From positions 1 to 64,000 of the forward strand of contig CALAUI010000025.1 in the NCBI GenBank assembly GCA_937892115.1: DNA of 64,000 nucleotides. The letters run 5' to 3'. Below are positions 1 to 9,237 of this stretch, in pieces. The position numbers and the translations under genes are program-made. The DNA comes from an uncultured Clostridia bacterium. GTDB lineage: Bacteria; Bacillota; Clostridia; Oscillospirales; Acutalibacteraceae. Under the pieces are notes generated by a model that made no database searches, was not told the origin of the DNA, and was given only the letters and a program-made list of their open reading frames with translations. Position 1 is the stretch's first letter; each line of letters begins with the position of its first letter.

Positions 1-86
1 TTCTACCATAAGGGGGTGGTTTTTTCTATTGTCCGTTTTTACTGGTTCTGTGCACTTCCGAAGGATGGGGAGTATTTTATCAGTAG

Positions 87-779
87 TTACCAAATGATGA
101 ATTTCGTATTTCCGTCCTTGATTCCGAAGCAGTCATACTGAAGCCACTTTTCGCCCGAAACATAGGAATCGTTGTGAGCACCGTTGGGCCTGCCGAAATA
201 TCCGTTGGATTCAAGCGTGTAATTTCCGAGGAACGCATTGCCTATTACTGCCGTGCTGAGATAGGGAATGACGTCGCCGTTATCAACCATTCTGTGAATG
301 TCGCCCATTCTGTCCTTGAGAACGATATAGGGTGAGCCCATGGTAAGAATGTTGAGAATATTGTATTTTTCCTTTATTTCCTTGTCGGCGGCAAATTGCT
401 GAGCAACCATTCCTCCGAGACTGTGTCCCATAAGAATGATGTCGGCGCCTTCGGGGATGTTTTCGAGTGCCTGCTTTTTCAGTTCGTCAAAGTAAACATT
501 GTCAAGGGAAAGACCGGCTTTGATGCAGGACTGCATGTTATTGAGATCTTCCTTATTCCATGACATATTGGAGCCCTTCAGAGCGATGGTATAGACCGTA
601 TGATATTTACCGCTCTGATAGAGAGTGGCGGGCTTTATGGTAATGAGCGAATGAGAGCTGTGAATATACTGACACGCCTCGTTCACGTTAGTTACTGCCG
701 TGTATTTTGCAAAAGCGGGAAGGGTAAAAAGAGTAACGATGGAAATAACTGCCAGAAGGGTACAAATCAATTTTTTCAT
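87..779 (-). CDS. Secreted lipase-like alpha/beta hydrolase
   Basis: 230 aa. A signal peptide is visible (Lys-Lys start, hydrophobic stretch to about residue 20, Ala-Phe-Ala cleavage site near residue 24), so the protein is exported. Residues 118-122 read Gly-His-Ser-Leu-Gly, the nucleophile elbow of class 3 lipases and related alpha/beta hydrolases, with Ser120 as nucleophile; an Asp in the DNGDVIPYL stretch and a late His (NGAHND) could complete the triad. The substrate cannot be told. A good ribosome site (AAAGGAGAAG) precedes the ATG, and the gene has its own SigA-type promoter, so it is separate from the operon upstream on the same strand. Fold assignment is firm; ester versus other substrate is open. 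Confidence 0.75.
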   Translation of the reverse strand: MKKLICTLLAVISIVTLFTLPAFAKYTAVTNVNEACQYIHSSHSLITIKPATLYQSGKYHTVYTIALKGSNMSWNKEDLNNMQSCIKAGLSLDNVYFDELKKQALENIPEGADIILMGHSLGGMVAQQFAADKEIKEKYNILNILTMGSPYIVLKDRMGDIHRMVDNGDVIPYLSTAVIGNAFLGNYTLESNGYFGRPNGAHNDSYVSGEKWLQYDCFGIKDGNTKFIIW

Positions 780-812
780 TTTTCTTCTCCTTTTCCGATG
801 GTTTACATTACC

Positions 813-841
813 ATAATAGTCTTTTCTTTCGTTTGTTGCAA
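813..841 (-). promoter_or_regulatory. Promoter of the lipase-like gene
   Basis: On the minus strand TTGCAA (836-841) is followed after 17 nt by TATTAT (813-818). It lies about 35 nt before the start codon at 779. Confidence 0.6.
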
Positions 842-854
842 TACTTTTGGGAAA

Positions 855-1562
855 TTATATTTCCAGAACCGCGATACACGGTCTGTGGTCGGAAACGACC
901 ATTGCGGGAATTTCCGTTGAGACCGTTTCAATATCCTTGCTTGTGAAAATGTAATCTATTTTTCTGTCCGGTCTGTCAGAAGGAAAACTGTACGGGACGT
1001 AATCAAAGTCATCAGCCGTATCCGTCATTCTTTCCCTTATGGGATTGAGATATACGGAGTCGGGCAGGATGTTGAAATCCCCCATAAGTATGCATTTTTC
1101 GTCCGTAACGCCGTTCAGTACCGTTTTTACGGCATTTTCCTCCTCATCGGGATTAAGACCGAAATGAGTAACAAGCACCGTAACGTCACATCCCGCATCT
1201 ATTACCGCCTTGAGAACGCACCTTGTTTCGTAGCTGCCGTTGTATTTCTTTTCCGCAGGGTCGGGAATCATAATGATTTCCGCGCTCTTTACGGGATATT
1301 TTGACAGTATCGCGTTGCCGTAGGGACCGCCGTTTTTTACATTGATGGCAGGGGCGAAAAAATAATTCAGTCCCGTCTTTTCGGCAAGTATTTTTGCCTG
1401 AGCCTCAAAAAGGGGATTTTCACCCTTTCCTCTTACTTCGTTGAGCCCGATGATATCCGCGTTTACGGATTTGATTGCATCTGCGAATATATCAAAATCA
1501 ATTTCACCCGTTCTGTAATTTTTACAGTGCTGGATGTTGAAAGTCATAACCTTCAGAATCAT
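855..1562 (-). CDS. Endonuclease/exonuclease/phosphatase-family enzyme (cytoplasmic)
   Basis: 235 aa, no signal peptide. It has the family's ordered metal-site motifs: TFNIQ near residue 7, LNEVRG (metal-binding Glu42), GDFN in the centre, and SDHRP near the C-terminus (catalytic Asp-His). The family hydrolyses phosphodiester or phosphomonoester bonds in DNA, phospholipids or sugar phosphates; sequence alone does not say which. It is the last gene of a seven-gene operon with glycan-active proteins and sits 14 nt after the GH28-like gene. A second, membrane-anchored member of the same fold is two genes upstream, so the operon carries one cytoplasmic and one surface version. Ribosome site AAAGGTAAG precedes the ATG. 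Confidence 0.8.
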   Translation of the reverse strand: MILKVMTFNIQHCKNYRTGEIDFDIFADAIKSVNADIIGLNEVRGKGENPLFEAQAKILAEKTGLNYFFAPAINVKNGGPYGNAILSKYPVKSAEIIMIPDPAEKKYNGSYETRCVLKAVIDAGCDVTVLVTHFGLNPDEEENAVKTVLNGVTDEKCILMGDFNILPDSVYLNPIRERMTDTADDFDYVPYSFPSDRPDRKIDYIFTSKDIETVSTEIPAMVVSDHRPCIAVLEI

Positions 1563-1576
1563 TTTTTCACTTACCT

Positions 1577-2776
1577 TTATCCGATATAAATCAGCTTTGT
1601 ATTTTCGTCTTTTCCGTCAAAGAGAACGCTGTTTGCGGCATCACTGCGAAATGATGCGCTGACGTTTTTCAAAGTAACCGTAAAAGGCACATCTTCGGTT
1701 GCCTTTACGCAGGACACGGCCTTAAGCCCTTTGATTTCAACGTTCTCAAGTGTCATATCTTTGAGACAGGTGCCCGTCTGGATTATGTTTCCGTCTGCCT
1801 CGTACCAGAGGAAACGGTCTGCATTTTCTACCGTGCAGTTTCTGAAAACAACATCGTGAAACGGCTCGTAAGCGGGATGGTCAGTACTTGAAAAATGGAC
1901 GAAGACACATTCGAGATTATGTCTGCCCTGCTCCTTCGGCAGGGTATTTCTTTTATCTCTGACGGCTTCGGTGCCTCTGTTCTGCACCACGGTCTGTCTG
2001 TGCGGATATTCACCGGGACCCCACATACGGCAGTTTTCAATGAGTAAATGACTTCCTCCTGCGCGGAAAACGTCGCAGGACGAATTCAGCTCACAGTTTC
2101 TCACGGTGAGATTTTCCATATTGATACCGGCAATGCAGTCATCACCGGTATGAAAAACGCAGTTTTCAACGGTGATATTCTTACAGCAATGCAGATGTAT
2201 TCCGTCTGAGCCGCCGAGGCAGGTAACGTTTTCCACGGTAATGTTTCTGCAGTTATCGACCTGATGCATGAAGTTGCCGCTGTTTGCTATGGTATATCCC
2301 TTCAGCGTGATGTTTTCAACATTTGTTATCATCATTCCGTGAGGACCGCGGTAGCCCTCTTCGCCGTTCGGGTCGGCGCAGTCGTTTCCGTCAATAAGCG
2401 TGTCCTCTTCGCCTATGACGGCAATGTTCTTGCCGCCGTAAACGGAAAGAATCGCCCTGCGGTATTCTTTCCAGGAACGTCCGCTGAAATACTGCGATAT
2501 CATTTCCATATCCGTGCGCAGTTCGACACCCTCAGGCACTTCAAATACCGGGTAATCCTCGCATACGTCCGAGCCGATTATCCTTGCACCCTTTCGCAGG
2601 TAAAGTGTTGTGTCCGACCACATACGCAGTCCGCCCGTGCAGAACGTGCCTTCGGGAACGATTACCGTTCCGCCTTCATCCCGGCACATGTCAAAAACGC
2701 GCTGGATTTTTTCTGTCTGCAATTCATTGCTGCCGGTTTCGACTCCGAAGTCGGTGAGTACGTATTCCCGTTTCAT
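1577..2776 (-). CDS. GH28-like right-handed beta-helix protein
   Basis: 399 aa. An in-frame ATG exists at 2878, but the one at 2776 has the ribosome site (GGAAAGG) and starts 1 nt after the preceding stop; it is the start chosen. The N-terminus resembles glycoside hydrolase family 28 (polygalacturonase) entry regions (VLTDFGVETGS), followed by many short beta-helix coils rich in Asn-Ile-Thr-Val-Glu-Asn. Two catalytic-type acidic clusters are present (GSDGIH, TGDDCIAG), but the GHG motif of classical polygalacturonases is replaced by CDVFRAGG. No signal peptide, so it probably acts on imported oligosaccharides. It lies between two phosphatase-fold genes. GH28-like is likely; pectin activity is not shown. 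Confidence 0.7.
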   Translation of the reverse strand: MKREYVLTDFGVETGSNELQTEKIQRVFDMCRDEGGTVIVPEGTFCTGGLRMWSDTTLYLRKGARIIGSDVCEDYPVFEVPEGVELRTDMEMISQYFSGRSWKEYRRAILSVYGGKNIAVIGEEDTLIDGNDCADPNGEEGYRGPHGMMITNVENITLKGYTIANSGNFMHQVDNCRNITVENVTCLGGSDGIHLHCCKNITVENCVFHTGDDCIAGINMENLTVRNCELNSSCDVFRAGGSHLLIENCRMWGPGEYPHRQTVVQNRGTEAVRDKRNTLPKEQGRHNLECVFVHFSSTDHPAYEPFHDVVFRNCTVENADRFLWYEADGNIIQTGTCLKDMTLENVEIKGLKAVSCVKATEDVPFTVTLKNVSASFRSDAANSVLFDGKDENTKLIYIG

Positions 2777-2777
2777 A

Positions 2778-3695
2778 TCATTCTGCCTTTCCGTCGGTAA
2801 GCTCAAGTACCGTAAATATCTGGAAGTGGTCTGAGGGATATACCCCGTCGTAAGTGTCGGTGACGATTTTGTATTCATTGACCTTTATGCCCTGCTTTGA
2901 AATCATAAAGTAATCAATGCTTCCGCCCTCAAGGTTTTCTCCCCAGTTCTGATACGTTACTCCCGTCATGGGATTTTCCGTCTGATATTTTGCATCAAGG
3001 AAATTTTCCGTGGCACTTCTGTAGGTTTCGGAATCCTCGTATGCGTTGAAATCTCCCATGATGACTGAGGGGAGAGAGCCGAACTGCTCGATTTTATCAA
3101 GCACTGTACCGATACCCTTGATTCTTGCCTCGTCGCTGACGTGGTCAAGATGTGTATTGAAAACGACAAATTGCTTTCCGCTTGCCTTTTCCTCAAGAAT
3201 GACGAAACTGCAGATCCTGTAACATGCCGCTCCCCAGTCCTTACTCATTTCCTCGGGAGTTTCCGAAAGCCAGAAGGAATTTTTGTCAATGAGTTTATAC
3301 AAATCCTTACGGTAGAATACGGGACAGCCCTCGGAGTTGAACGTATTGTCACGGTATGTGATTACCGAGTCGTAATCCGGCATGGAGTCAACAAGGTATG
3401 AATACTGCCACTTTGTCGCTTCCTGAAAGCCGATTACGGAGGGAGCGTTTTTCTGAATGTTTTTAATGATCAGGTCCGCTCTGTAAAACCAGCTTTTTTT
3501 GCCTGAATCAAAAGGAGTGAGACATCTGACGTTACAGCTCATGACCCGTATCTGACCGTCCGCAATCTTTTCCGTCTTTACGGTTGTTTTGTTCTTGAGA
3601 TAACGGGGATAATAAAAGAACAAAATGCCGGCATAAATAATTATCGCCGCAAGTAAAAGTACAAGAATTGCAATCAATATTTTTTTGAAGTTCAT
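2778..3695 (-). CDS. Membrane-anchored endonuclease/exonuclease/phosphatase-family enzyme
   Basis: 305 aa. One N-terminal transmembrane segment (about residues 5-27) leaves the catalytic domain outside the cell. Motifs of the family are visible in order: MSCNVR, GFQEAT (metal Glu), NTHLDH, MGDFNA and PSDHFQ. This topology is typical of secreted nuclease or phosphatase-type members. The stop codon is 1 nt before the GH28-like start, which suggests translational coupling. Ribosome site GGGGGCTG. Its substrate is unknown; position next to GH16 and GH28-like genes suggests work on exogenous polymers (inference). Confidence 0.8.
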   Translation of the reverse strand: MNFKKILIAILVLLLAAIIIYAGILFFYYPRYLKNKTTVKTEKIADGQIRVMSCNVRCLTPFDSGKKSWFYRADLIIKNIQKNAPSVIGFQEATKWQYSYLVDSMPDYDSVITYRDNTFNSEGCPVFYRKDLYKLIDKNSFWLSETPEEMSKDWGAACYRICSFVILEEKASGKQFVVFNTHLDHVSDEARIKGIGTVLDKIEQFGSLPSVIMGDFNAYEDSETYRSATENFLDAKYQTENPMTGVTYQNWGENLEGGSIDYFMISKQGIKVNEYKIVTDTYDGVYPSDHFQIFTVLELTDGKAE

Positions 3696-3715
3696 TCCGT
3701 TCAGCCCCCGTTACA

Positions 3716-4648
3716 TTACTGCTTGTTGAGCAGGTCGTTGTACTGATAGCACCTTACGTAGTCTACCTTGAACTCAACCGGCCAGTTTTCTTCGGGCGTA
3801 TGGGTGATTTTACCCGTGCCGTGTCTGTCTGCATCGGCAATGCCGTTCTCTCCCGCGATTTCAACGGAAAGAAGCAGGTATTCGGGATTATCCGAAACAC
3901 CGCCCTTGGTGATTCTGCCGACCTCACAGCCGTTGATGTAATAAATGTATTCGTTTTCGTTCCATTCAAGGCCGTAGGTGTTGTATTCTTCATAGGGATT
4001 ATTCTCAATGAGGTGCTTGCCTATTGAGTCGCTCTGCTTTTCGGCACCGTAGCCGTCAAAGTAAATGCCTCCGATGACAGAATCACAGCCCCACCAATGG
4101 TCCTTGTAATTCATGGATTCGAATATATCAACCTCTGTGCCGTCATTGCCTGTACCGTCAATGTTGTAGACACCCTCGTTCATCATCCAGAAGGACGACC
4201 AGAGCCCTGTACCTGCGGGAAGGATGCACCTTACCTCGTAGTAACCGTAGCACTGCTCAAATTTATCGCGTGTGGTGAGTATGGTTGAATAGTAACCGGG
4301 ACCGTATTCGTCAAAATCAATCTGATCGTGCCATTTTTCATAGTAGCGGTTTTCAAGGGGCTCCGATAAATACTGAGCGGAAATGATCAGGTTACCGTCT
4401 TCAACTCTTGCCATATCCTCGTGCCAGTATCCGCCCTTACGCTTTACTACCCACCATTCCGAGCCCCATTTTGAGCCGTCAATTTCGCTGCCGTCAAATT
4501 CATCGCTCCAGGTCAGGGTGAATTTGCTCATATCTATCTCTTTATCGCTGATTTTTTGGGGCAGGCCGAAAAATCCGGGTGCAGAGGGAGAAATGAACAT
4601 CAGAAAAGAAACGAGCGCACTGATGATTTTTTTAAGTAAAGCTGCCAT
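3716..4648 (-). CDS. Secreted glycoside hydrolase family 16 (beta-glucanase-like)
   Basis: 310 aa with an N-terminal export signal (hydrophobic residues 8-25). The GH16 entry motif LTWSDEFDG is at residues 45-53 and the catalytic motif Glu172-Val-Asp174-Ile-Phe-Glu177 matches the family's ExDxxE form, with the Glu pair as nucleophile and acid/base. The C-terminal part ends in VDYVRCYQY, a normal GH16 last strand. GH16 enzymes cleave beta-1,3/1,4-glucans, agar-type galactans or related polymers; specificity is not readable here. Ribosome site GGAGG before ATG. Fourth gene from the promoter-distal end of the operon. Confidence 0.9.
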   Translation of the reverse strand: MAALLKKIISALVSFLMFISPSAPGFFGLPQKISDKEIDMSKFTLTWSDEFDGSEIDGSKWGSEWWVVKRKGGYWHEDMARVEDGNLIISAQYLSEPLENRYYEKWHDQIDFDEYGPGYYSTILTTRDKFEQCYGYYEVRCILPAGTGLWSSFWMMNEGVYNIDGTGNDGTEVDIFESMNYKDHWWGCDSVIGGIYFDGYGAEKQSDSIGKHLIENNPYEEYNTYGLEWNENEYIYYINGCEVGRITKGGVSDNPEYLLLSVEIAGENGIADADRHGTGKITHTPEENWPVEFKVDYVRCYQYNDLLNKQ

Positions 4649-4675
4649 TATATTGCCTCCATCGTAAATTTTATA

Positions 4676-6295
4676 TCAGAAGCTGCCGAAGAAAAATCCG
4701 CCTGCGGGTACCGTGACGTAGTATCCGTCACCGTCAGCGGAGATTGCGGAATCTCCCTCAAGCATTGTAAGCTGTCTGCCGTCTTTGGTTTGAACAAAAA
4801 CGGTTTTTTCCGCTTCTTTCATTTTGATTTCACCTTTTTCAACACTGCGGATAATTCCCGTGTTGTTGAAAACCGTAAGATAGTATTTGCCTTTTTCGTT
4901 TTTGTTGATTATGTGGTGCAGACCGCCCGTTACCTTGCAGGGCAGTATGCCGTCAAGCAGTCGGGATATATCCCGGAGCTCTGTGCATCGGCATTTCTTT
5001 TCAATGTCATCTTTTCCCGTAAGATTCACGGCATACTCATATTTGCTCCCGTCAAAGCAATCCTCGTTGACTATGTCAAATGCATCGGGAAGAATGCTGT
5101 TCAGCATATTGCCGTTTTCGTTTCCGAAGCATTCGGAACCGCGGTACAGATATTTCAGACCGTCTCTCATATTTTTCAGAAGGGAAGAAATGTAAGGCGA
5201 GGGCGTGAATGAGCCCCATTTATCGGCATCAAGGTCAATATTGTCAAGGAACGTGATTTCCTTAGGGATGACCGCTGCCACGGGGGTGAGCGGCTTTCCC
5301 GTATCGGGATATTTTTCAGTAAAACGGATGAAATCGCGCTTTATTTCACCGTAGGGAGTCAACTCAAAATCTTCGGTATCTCTGAACGTATTGTATGCTC
5401 CCCATTCCTCGGAGAAAAATTCCGCACCCGAAAGGTATGAATAAAGCATTATACGTCTTTGCAATGAACGGGAGCTGCCGCCGTTTCCTCCTGCCGTATG
5501 GAAGGGGAAGGATTCCTGCGAAATATTCCATTCATTCAGTGAATCCTTATGGTAGTTGCAGGCGGAGAAGGGATCGCCGCCCCAGGGCTCATAATATGAA
5601 CCGAAGCTTTTACCGTATGCCTTTGCACTGCCCCTTGCGTATGCAAGCTGAATTGACGAATAGCCCGTCTGATGACCGATTTCCGGCATTACCCGTTTTG
5701 CACCGAGCTGAAATTCAAGAGAAAAACCGAGAAATGCACTGTCGCAGGGAAGAAGCATATTGTCGGTATATTCCTGTCTTTTTTCAAAAAGGCGTTTCAT
5801 TGTCTCAAGATAACCGTCAATATCCGTGATATGACCTGCCCGGGCATATTCCGCGGGGCTCATTGCCTCGGTGTAAATATGGTCGTAATGATGATATTTG
5901 CTTATGGAGCGGTATATACCTTCCTCGGTCCAGGGCTCGGGGCATTTACAGTCCGTTATTCTGTCGGTGTCGCTGACGAAATTTGACATCCATTCATGCA
6001 TCTGAAAACCGTAGAAATTGTCGCCCAGCAGATTTCTGTATTCATCAATGAGGGACATATCGTAACCGTAGCCCTCAAAGAAGCATCCCCCTTGAAGACG
6101 GTCAATGTAGAGAGGGCATTTCAGCTCTCTGACAAGCTCATATAATTTACCGCCTTTTGAGGCAAGGTTATTGAATTTCAGACTTTCGTCTATATCAATG
6201 CTCTGGCAGAATCTTATTCCCGTATCCTTGTTGAGCAGGCCTCTTTTTTCGTATGCCTGCCATAACACCGGAACGTATCCTTGTAAGAACTTCAT
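4676..6295 (-). CDS. Unassigned 539-aa protein, possible glycoside-hydrolase-like TIM barrel
   Basis: I do not recognise the family. No signal peptide. The N-terminal 350 residues contain Trp/Tyr/Phe-rich segments and acidic motifs (HEWMSNF, EPWGGDPF, FSEEWGAYN) typical of sugar-active TIM barrels, and the last 100 residues look like a small beta-sandwich (HHIINKNEKGKYYLTVFNN, then GDGYYVTVPAGGFFFGSF). That two-part layout is common in retaining glycosidases. Position directly upstream of a GH16 and after a membrane-anchored unknown supports a role in glycan handling (inference). Ribosome site GAGGTG; 11 nt from the gene before it. Confidence 0.5.
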   Translation of the reverse strand: MKFLQGYVPVLWQAYEKRGLLNKDTGIRFCQSIDIDESLKFNNLASKGGKLYELVRELKCPLYIDRLQGGCFFEGYGYDMSLIDEYRNLLGDNFYGFQMHEWMSNFVSDTDRITDCKCPEPWTEEGIYRSISKYHHYDHIYTEAMSPAEYARAGHITDIDGYLETMKRLFEKRQEYTDNMLLPCDSAFLGFSLEFQLGAKRVMPEIGHQTGYSSIQLAYARGSAKAYGKSFGSYYEPWGGDPFSACNYHKDSLNEWNISQESFPFHTAGGNGGSSRSLQRRIMLYSYLSGAEFFSEEWGAYNTFRDTEDFELTPYGEIKRDFIRFTEKYPDTGKPLTPVAAVIPKEITFLDNIDLDADKWGSFTPSPYISSLLKNMRDGLKYLYRGSECFGNENGNMLNSILPDAFDIVNEDCFDGSKYEYAVNLTGKDDIEKKCRCTELRDISRLLDGILPCKVTGGLHHIINKNEKGKYYLTVFNNTGIIRSVEKGEIKMKEAEKTVFVQTKDGRQLTMLEGDSAISADGDGYYVTVPAGGFFFGSF

Positions 6296-6306
6296 TTGTT
6301 TTCACC

Positions 6307-7146
6307 TCAGGCAATTTCAAATTCCGCTGAATATTCGCCGCATATAAGTCTGTATGTTCCGGGGGCAAGTCTTTCGTTTACTTTGACACTGCTCTCCTCA
6401 TAATTTCCGGAGCTGACGCTTCTGTCGGAAGCATATTTTGAAACGGTGAGAGGAATTTCTTCATTTGTTTCGTTATTGAAAAGGTGAACATCGGCTTTCA
6501 TTACCGCTTCATTCTCACTGCCGTTAAGCAGAATGAAGGAAAGCTCCGACTCTTTGTAGCTGTATATACTTAAGGTTGTCTCTCCGTCAACGGGTTCGTA
6601 CCTGCCTGCTTTTTCTTCATCCGTTTTCTCGGGGAAAACAAGTCCGGGAAGTCTTTCGCTGTTGGCGGAGTATTTTTTGATTACCTCGTCTATTTTTTTC
6701 AATTTTAAGGCGTATGCGGGAGGAAATGCCTGGGAAGAGAATCCGTAGTCATTGTCACCGAATGAGAATGAGTAGCTGTCGGTTGCGCCGTCGGCAACAA
6801 ACATTCTTGACAGATTGCGGTTTTTCCAGCGGTTCATGTGATTATCGCGGAAGATTCCCGCAATTTCATCGAGAACTTTTCCGTCAATAAGACATTCTTC
6901 CGTTTTTTCATCGTCGCCGTACCATTCCTGAGACGTTGTTATCATCAGGGCACGGGTATCGTCATAGACGCATATTTCGCGGGAATAGTACGATCCTCTC
7001 ATATCTCCGCTTGATGAATATCCGTATCTGGTAAGTTCTTTTTTCATTTTTCCGTTCTCCGATATTGAAATTATTACCGTTACCGCACCCGCAATTATCA
7101 TTATGACTCCGCAGATGATAAGCAGGATTTTTTTGCCTTTACTCAT
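6307..7146 (-). CDS. Membrane-anchored protein of unknown function
   Basis: 279 aa. A single transmembrane helix near residues 7-28 is followed by an extracellular domain. The last 100 residues form beta-rich sequence ending in SYSAEFEIA, resembling an immunoglobulin-like fold; no catalytic motif is visible. Ribosome site AAGGAG. Second gene of the operon, 29 nt after the flavoenzyme gene. No database family is recognised; a polysaccharide-binding or sensing role is only a guess from context. Confidence 0.6.
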   Translation of the reverse strand: MSKGKKILLIICGVIMIIAGAVTVIISISENGKMKKELTRYGYSSSGDMRGSYYSREICVYDDTRALMITTSQEWYGDDEKTEECLIDGKVLDEIAGIFRDNHMNRWKNRNLSRMFVADGATDSYSFSFGDNDYGFSSQAFPPAYALKLKKIDEVIKKYSANSERLPGLVFPEKTDEEKAGRYEPVDGETTLSIYSYKESELSFILLNGSENEAVMKADVHLFNNETNEEIPLTVSKYASDRSVSSGNYEESSVKVNERLAPGTYRLICGEYSAEFEIA

Positions 7147-7175
7147 ATTCAGATTCTCCTTGATGATACGGGGAC

Positions 7176-9152
7176 TCAGATTTTATTGCCTGTTACGTAG
7201 CCCTCATAAACGGCATTGGGAATGATGCCTCCGCCGTTTGAGTCGCCGATATTATAGATTTCGCCGATTTCTTCCTTAAGTGATTCGTAGAGGGAAGCAT
7301 CGGGTCTGTCGCCGATTGCAAGCACGACCGTATCCGCTGCGATTTTATTTTCTCTGCCGTTTTTATCCTTGTAAACTACGGAATCGGCTGTGATTTTTTC
7401 AACGCGGCATTCCGTAAGCAGATTGACGTGACTGCCCTTGAGATGTCCGAGCAGGACCGTCTGTGCCGTTTTGCCCGTGTTGGCGGCAAGCGTGCTCTGC
7501 ATTTCGATTACGGAAACTTTTTTTCCCTTTGCCGCAAGATATTCCGCGGTTTCGCATCCTATTGAGCCGCCGCCGATGATTACTGTATTTTTGCCGGCTT
7601 CGGCTCCGGAAAGGATATCTCTTGCACTTACTGCTCTTTCCGCGCCCTCGATTTTAAGCTTTGCGGGCACTACACCCGTTGCACATACGACCGCATCGGG
7701 CTTCATGGCGATTATTTCGTCCTTTGTGACCTTATGATTGAGATGAAGCTTTACGCCCGTAATTTCAATCTGTCTTTCAAGATAGGGCTTCATAAGGCCC
7801 AGATGCTGTTTGTAGGGAGGAACGCAGGCAAGATTCATCTGACCGCCGACCTCACCCGAGGCCTCGTATAAATCAACCTTGTGCCCTCTGATTGCGGCTA
7901 TTCTCGCCGCCTCTACACCTGCTACGCCCGCGCCGATTACGACAACGTTTTTCTTCGTTTCGGCAGGAGTAATCGTGTAATCGTTATCGCCTCTTGCAAG
8001 TACGGCGTTACCCGAGCAGATTGCTCTGCCGCCGTGTTGAAGCTGATGGTCAATACAGTGACCGCAGCCGATGCAGGGACGGATTTCATCCTCTCTGCCC
8101 TCTGCGATAAGATTAACCAGATCCGGCTGAGCAAGAAGTCCGTGACCGATGAATATCATATCGCATTTGCCCTTTGCAAGTGCCTTTTCCGATACGACGG
8201 GATTCTGTGCTCTGCCGCCGCCGATAAGGGGAATCGTTTTCTTTTTGCCTGTCATCATGAAGATGCCGGCTTTAAGCACCTGACACAGCGCGACCGCCAT
8301 ACAGTCGGCGTAAGCCGATTCGGGTTTTTCGTGCTTTCCCGCTTCGCTTGACCATTTGCCTGCAAGTACCTCAATGGCATCAACGCCCTCGTCCTGCAGA
8401 CACTTTGCATAATAGATGCCGTCGGGGATTGAAATACCGCCGTCGGGGCCCTGCTCCACAACGGGAAGCTTTACTATTATTGCAAAATCTTCGCCGCAGA
8501 GCTCACGGGTTCTGCGTACTATATTCAGCAGGAAGCGTATTCTGTTTTTACGGCTTCCTCCATATTCATCCGTACGGATATTTGCGGTTTTTGAAAGGAA
8601 CTGCTGTCCGAGATAGTAGCCAACGGAGTGAATTTCAACTCCGTCAAAGCCCGCTTTCTTTGCGCGCAGAGCCGCCTGAGCGTATTTTTCTTCAATTTCC
8701 TTTATTTCGGGAATCGTAAGGGCTCTGGGTGTTTCGTTTGCAAGTCCCATCATAAATGAATAGGGCATTGCCACTTCGCTCGGACCGACCGGACGGTCAC
8801 CGATGATTGCTCTTCTTGCACCTCTGCCGGTATGTGAAATCTGCAGGAATGCCTTTGAGCCGCCCTTATGTATTACTTCTGCAAGCTTCGTCATACCGGG
8901 AATGTATTTGTCGTCGTCGATTACAAGCATTCCCTTTGTGTTAAGACCGAGGGGAGTGTCAACGCAGGTGACCTCAACGACTATTGCACCTACTCCGCCC
9001 TTTGCACGTTCGGAATAGTGATTGAGCACGGCTGTGTTTACAAAGCCGTCTGTTGACTGGCTCATACCCATTGCCGCCATTACGGTTTTATTTCTGATTT
9101 CTACTTTGCCGATTTTTGCGGGAGATAACAGATTCGGATAATCGGATTTCAT
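7176..9152 (-). CDS. Old Yellow Enzyme-type NADH:flavin oxidoreductase (2,4-dienoyl-CoA reductase/BaiCD-like)
   Basis: 658 aa with the full three-part layout: FMN TIM barrel (1 to about 340; HTGRGAR, GYYLGQQFLS, NIVRRTRELCGEDF), a 4Fe-4S Cys cluster (CIGCGHC followed by a Cys 13 residues later), then FAD and NAD(P) Rossmann motifs (VIGAGVAGVEAA, IIGGGSIGCETA) and the terminal NIGDSNGGG. Such enzymes pass electrons from NADH through FAD, Fe-S and FMN to an activated C=C bond of enoates, steroids or enoyl-CoAs. The cluster spacing (C-x2-C-x2-C) is slightly different from the common C-x2-C-x3-C. First gene of the operon, directly behind the promoter, and oddly placed ahead of glycan genes. A homologous gene is at 51568-53637. 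Substrate unknown. Confidence 0.88.
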   Translation of the reverse strand: MKSDYPNLLSPAKIGKVEIRNKTVMAAMGMSQSTDGFVNTAVLNHYSERAKGGVGAIVVEVTCVDTPLGLNTKGMLVIDDDKYIPGMTKLAEVIHKGGSKAFLQISHTGRGARRAIIGDRPVGPSEVAMPYSFMMGLANETPRALTIPEIKEIEEKYAQAALRAKKAGFDGVEIHSVGYYLGQQFLSKTANIRTDEYGGSRKNRIRFLLNIVRRTRELCGEDFAIIVKLPVVEQGPDGGISIPDGIYYAKCLQDEGVDAIEVLAGKWSSEAGKHEKPESAYADCMAVALCQVLKAGIFMMTGKKKTIPLIGGGRAQNPVVSEKALAKGKCDMIFIGHGLLAQPDLVNLIAEGREDEIRPCIGCGHCIDHQLQHGGRAICSGNAVLARGDNDYTITPAETKKNVVVIGAGVAGVEAARIAAIRGHKVDLYEASGEVGGQMNLACVPPYKQHLGLMKPYLERQIEITGVKLHLNHKVTKDEIIAMKPDAVVCATGVVPAKLKIEGAERAVSARDILSGAEAGKNTVIIGGGSIGCETAEYLAAKGKKVSVIEMQSTLAANTGKTAQTVLLGHLKGSHVNLLTECRVEKITADSVVYKDKNGRENKIAADTVVLAIGDRPDASLYESLKEEIGEIYNIGDSNGGGIIPNAVYEGYVTGNKI

Positions 9153-9190
9153 GGTAATACCTCTTTTTCAGTTTATTTCTCTTTCCTTTC

Positions 9191-9220
9191 ATTATACCAC
9201 ACGCATATATTTATCTGCAA
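9191..9220 (-). promoter_or_regulatory. Promoter of the seven-gene operon
   Basis: Minus strand TTGCAG (9215-9220), 18-nt spacer, TATAAT (9191-9196). It is divergent from the promoter at 9238-9266. Confidence 0.65.
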
Positions 9221-9237
9221 CAGATTTAATATCCGTA

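Noticed and set aside
2264..2800. 178-aa open frame on the plus strand inside the GH28-like gene
   Set aside because: Antisense to a coherent family protein, no ribosome site, and amino acid content typical of a shadow frame.
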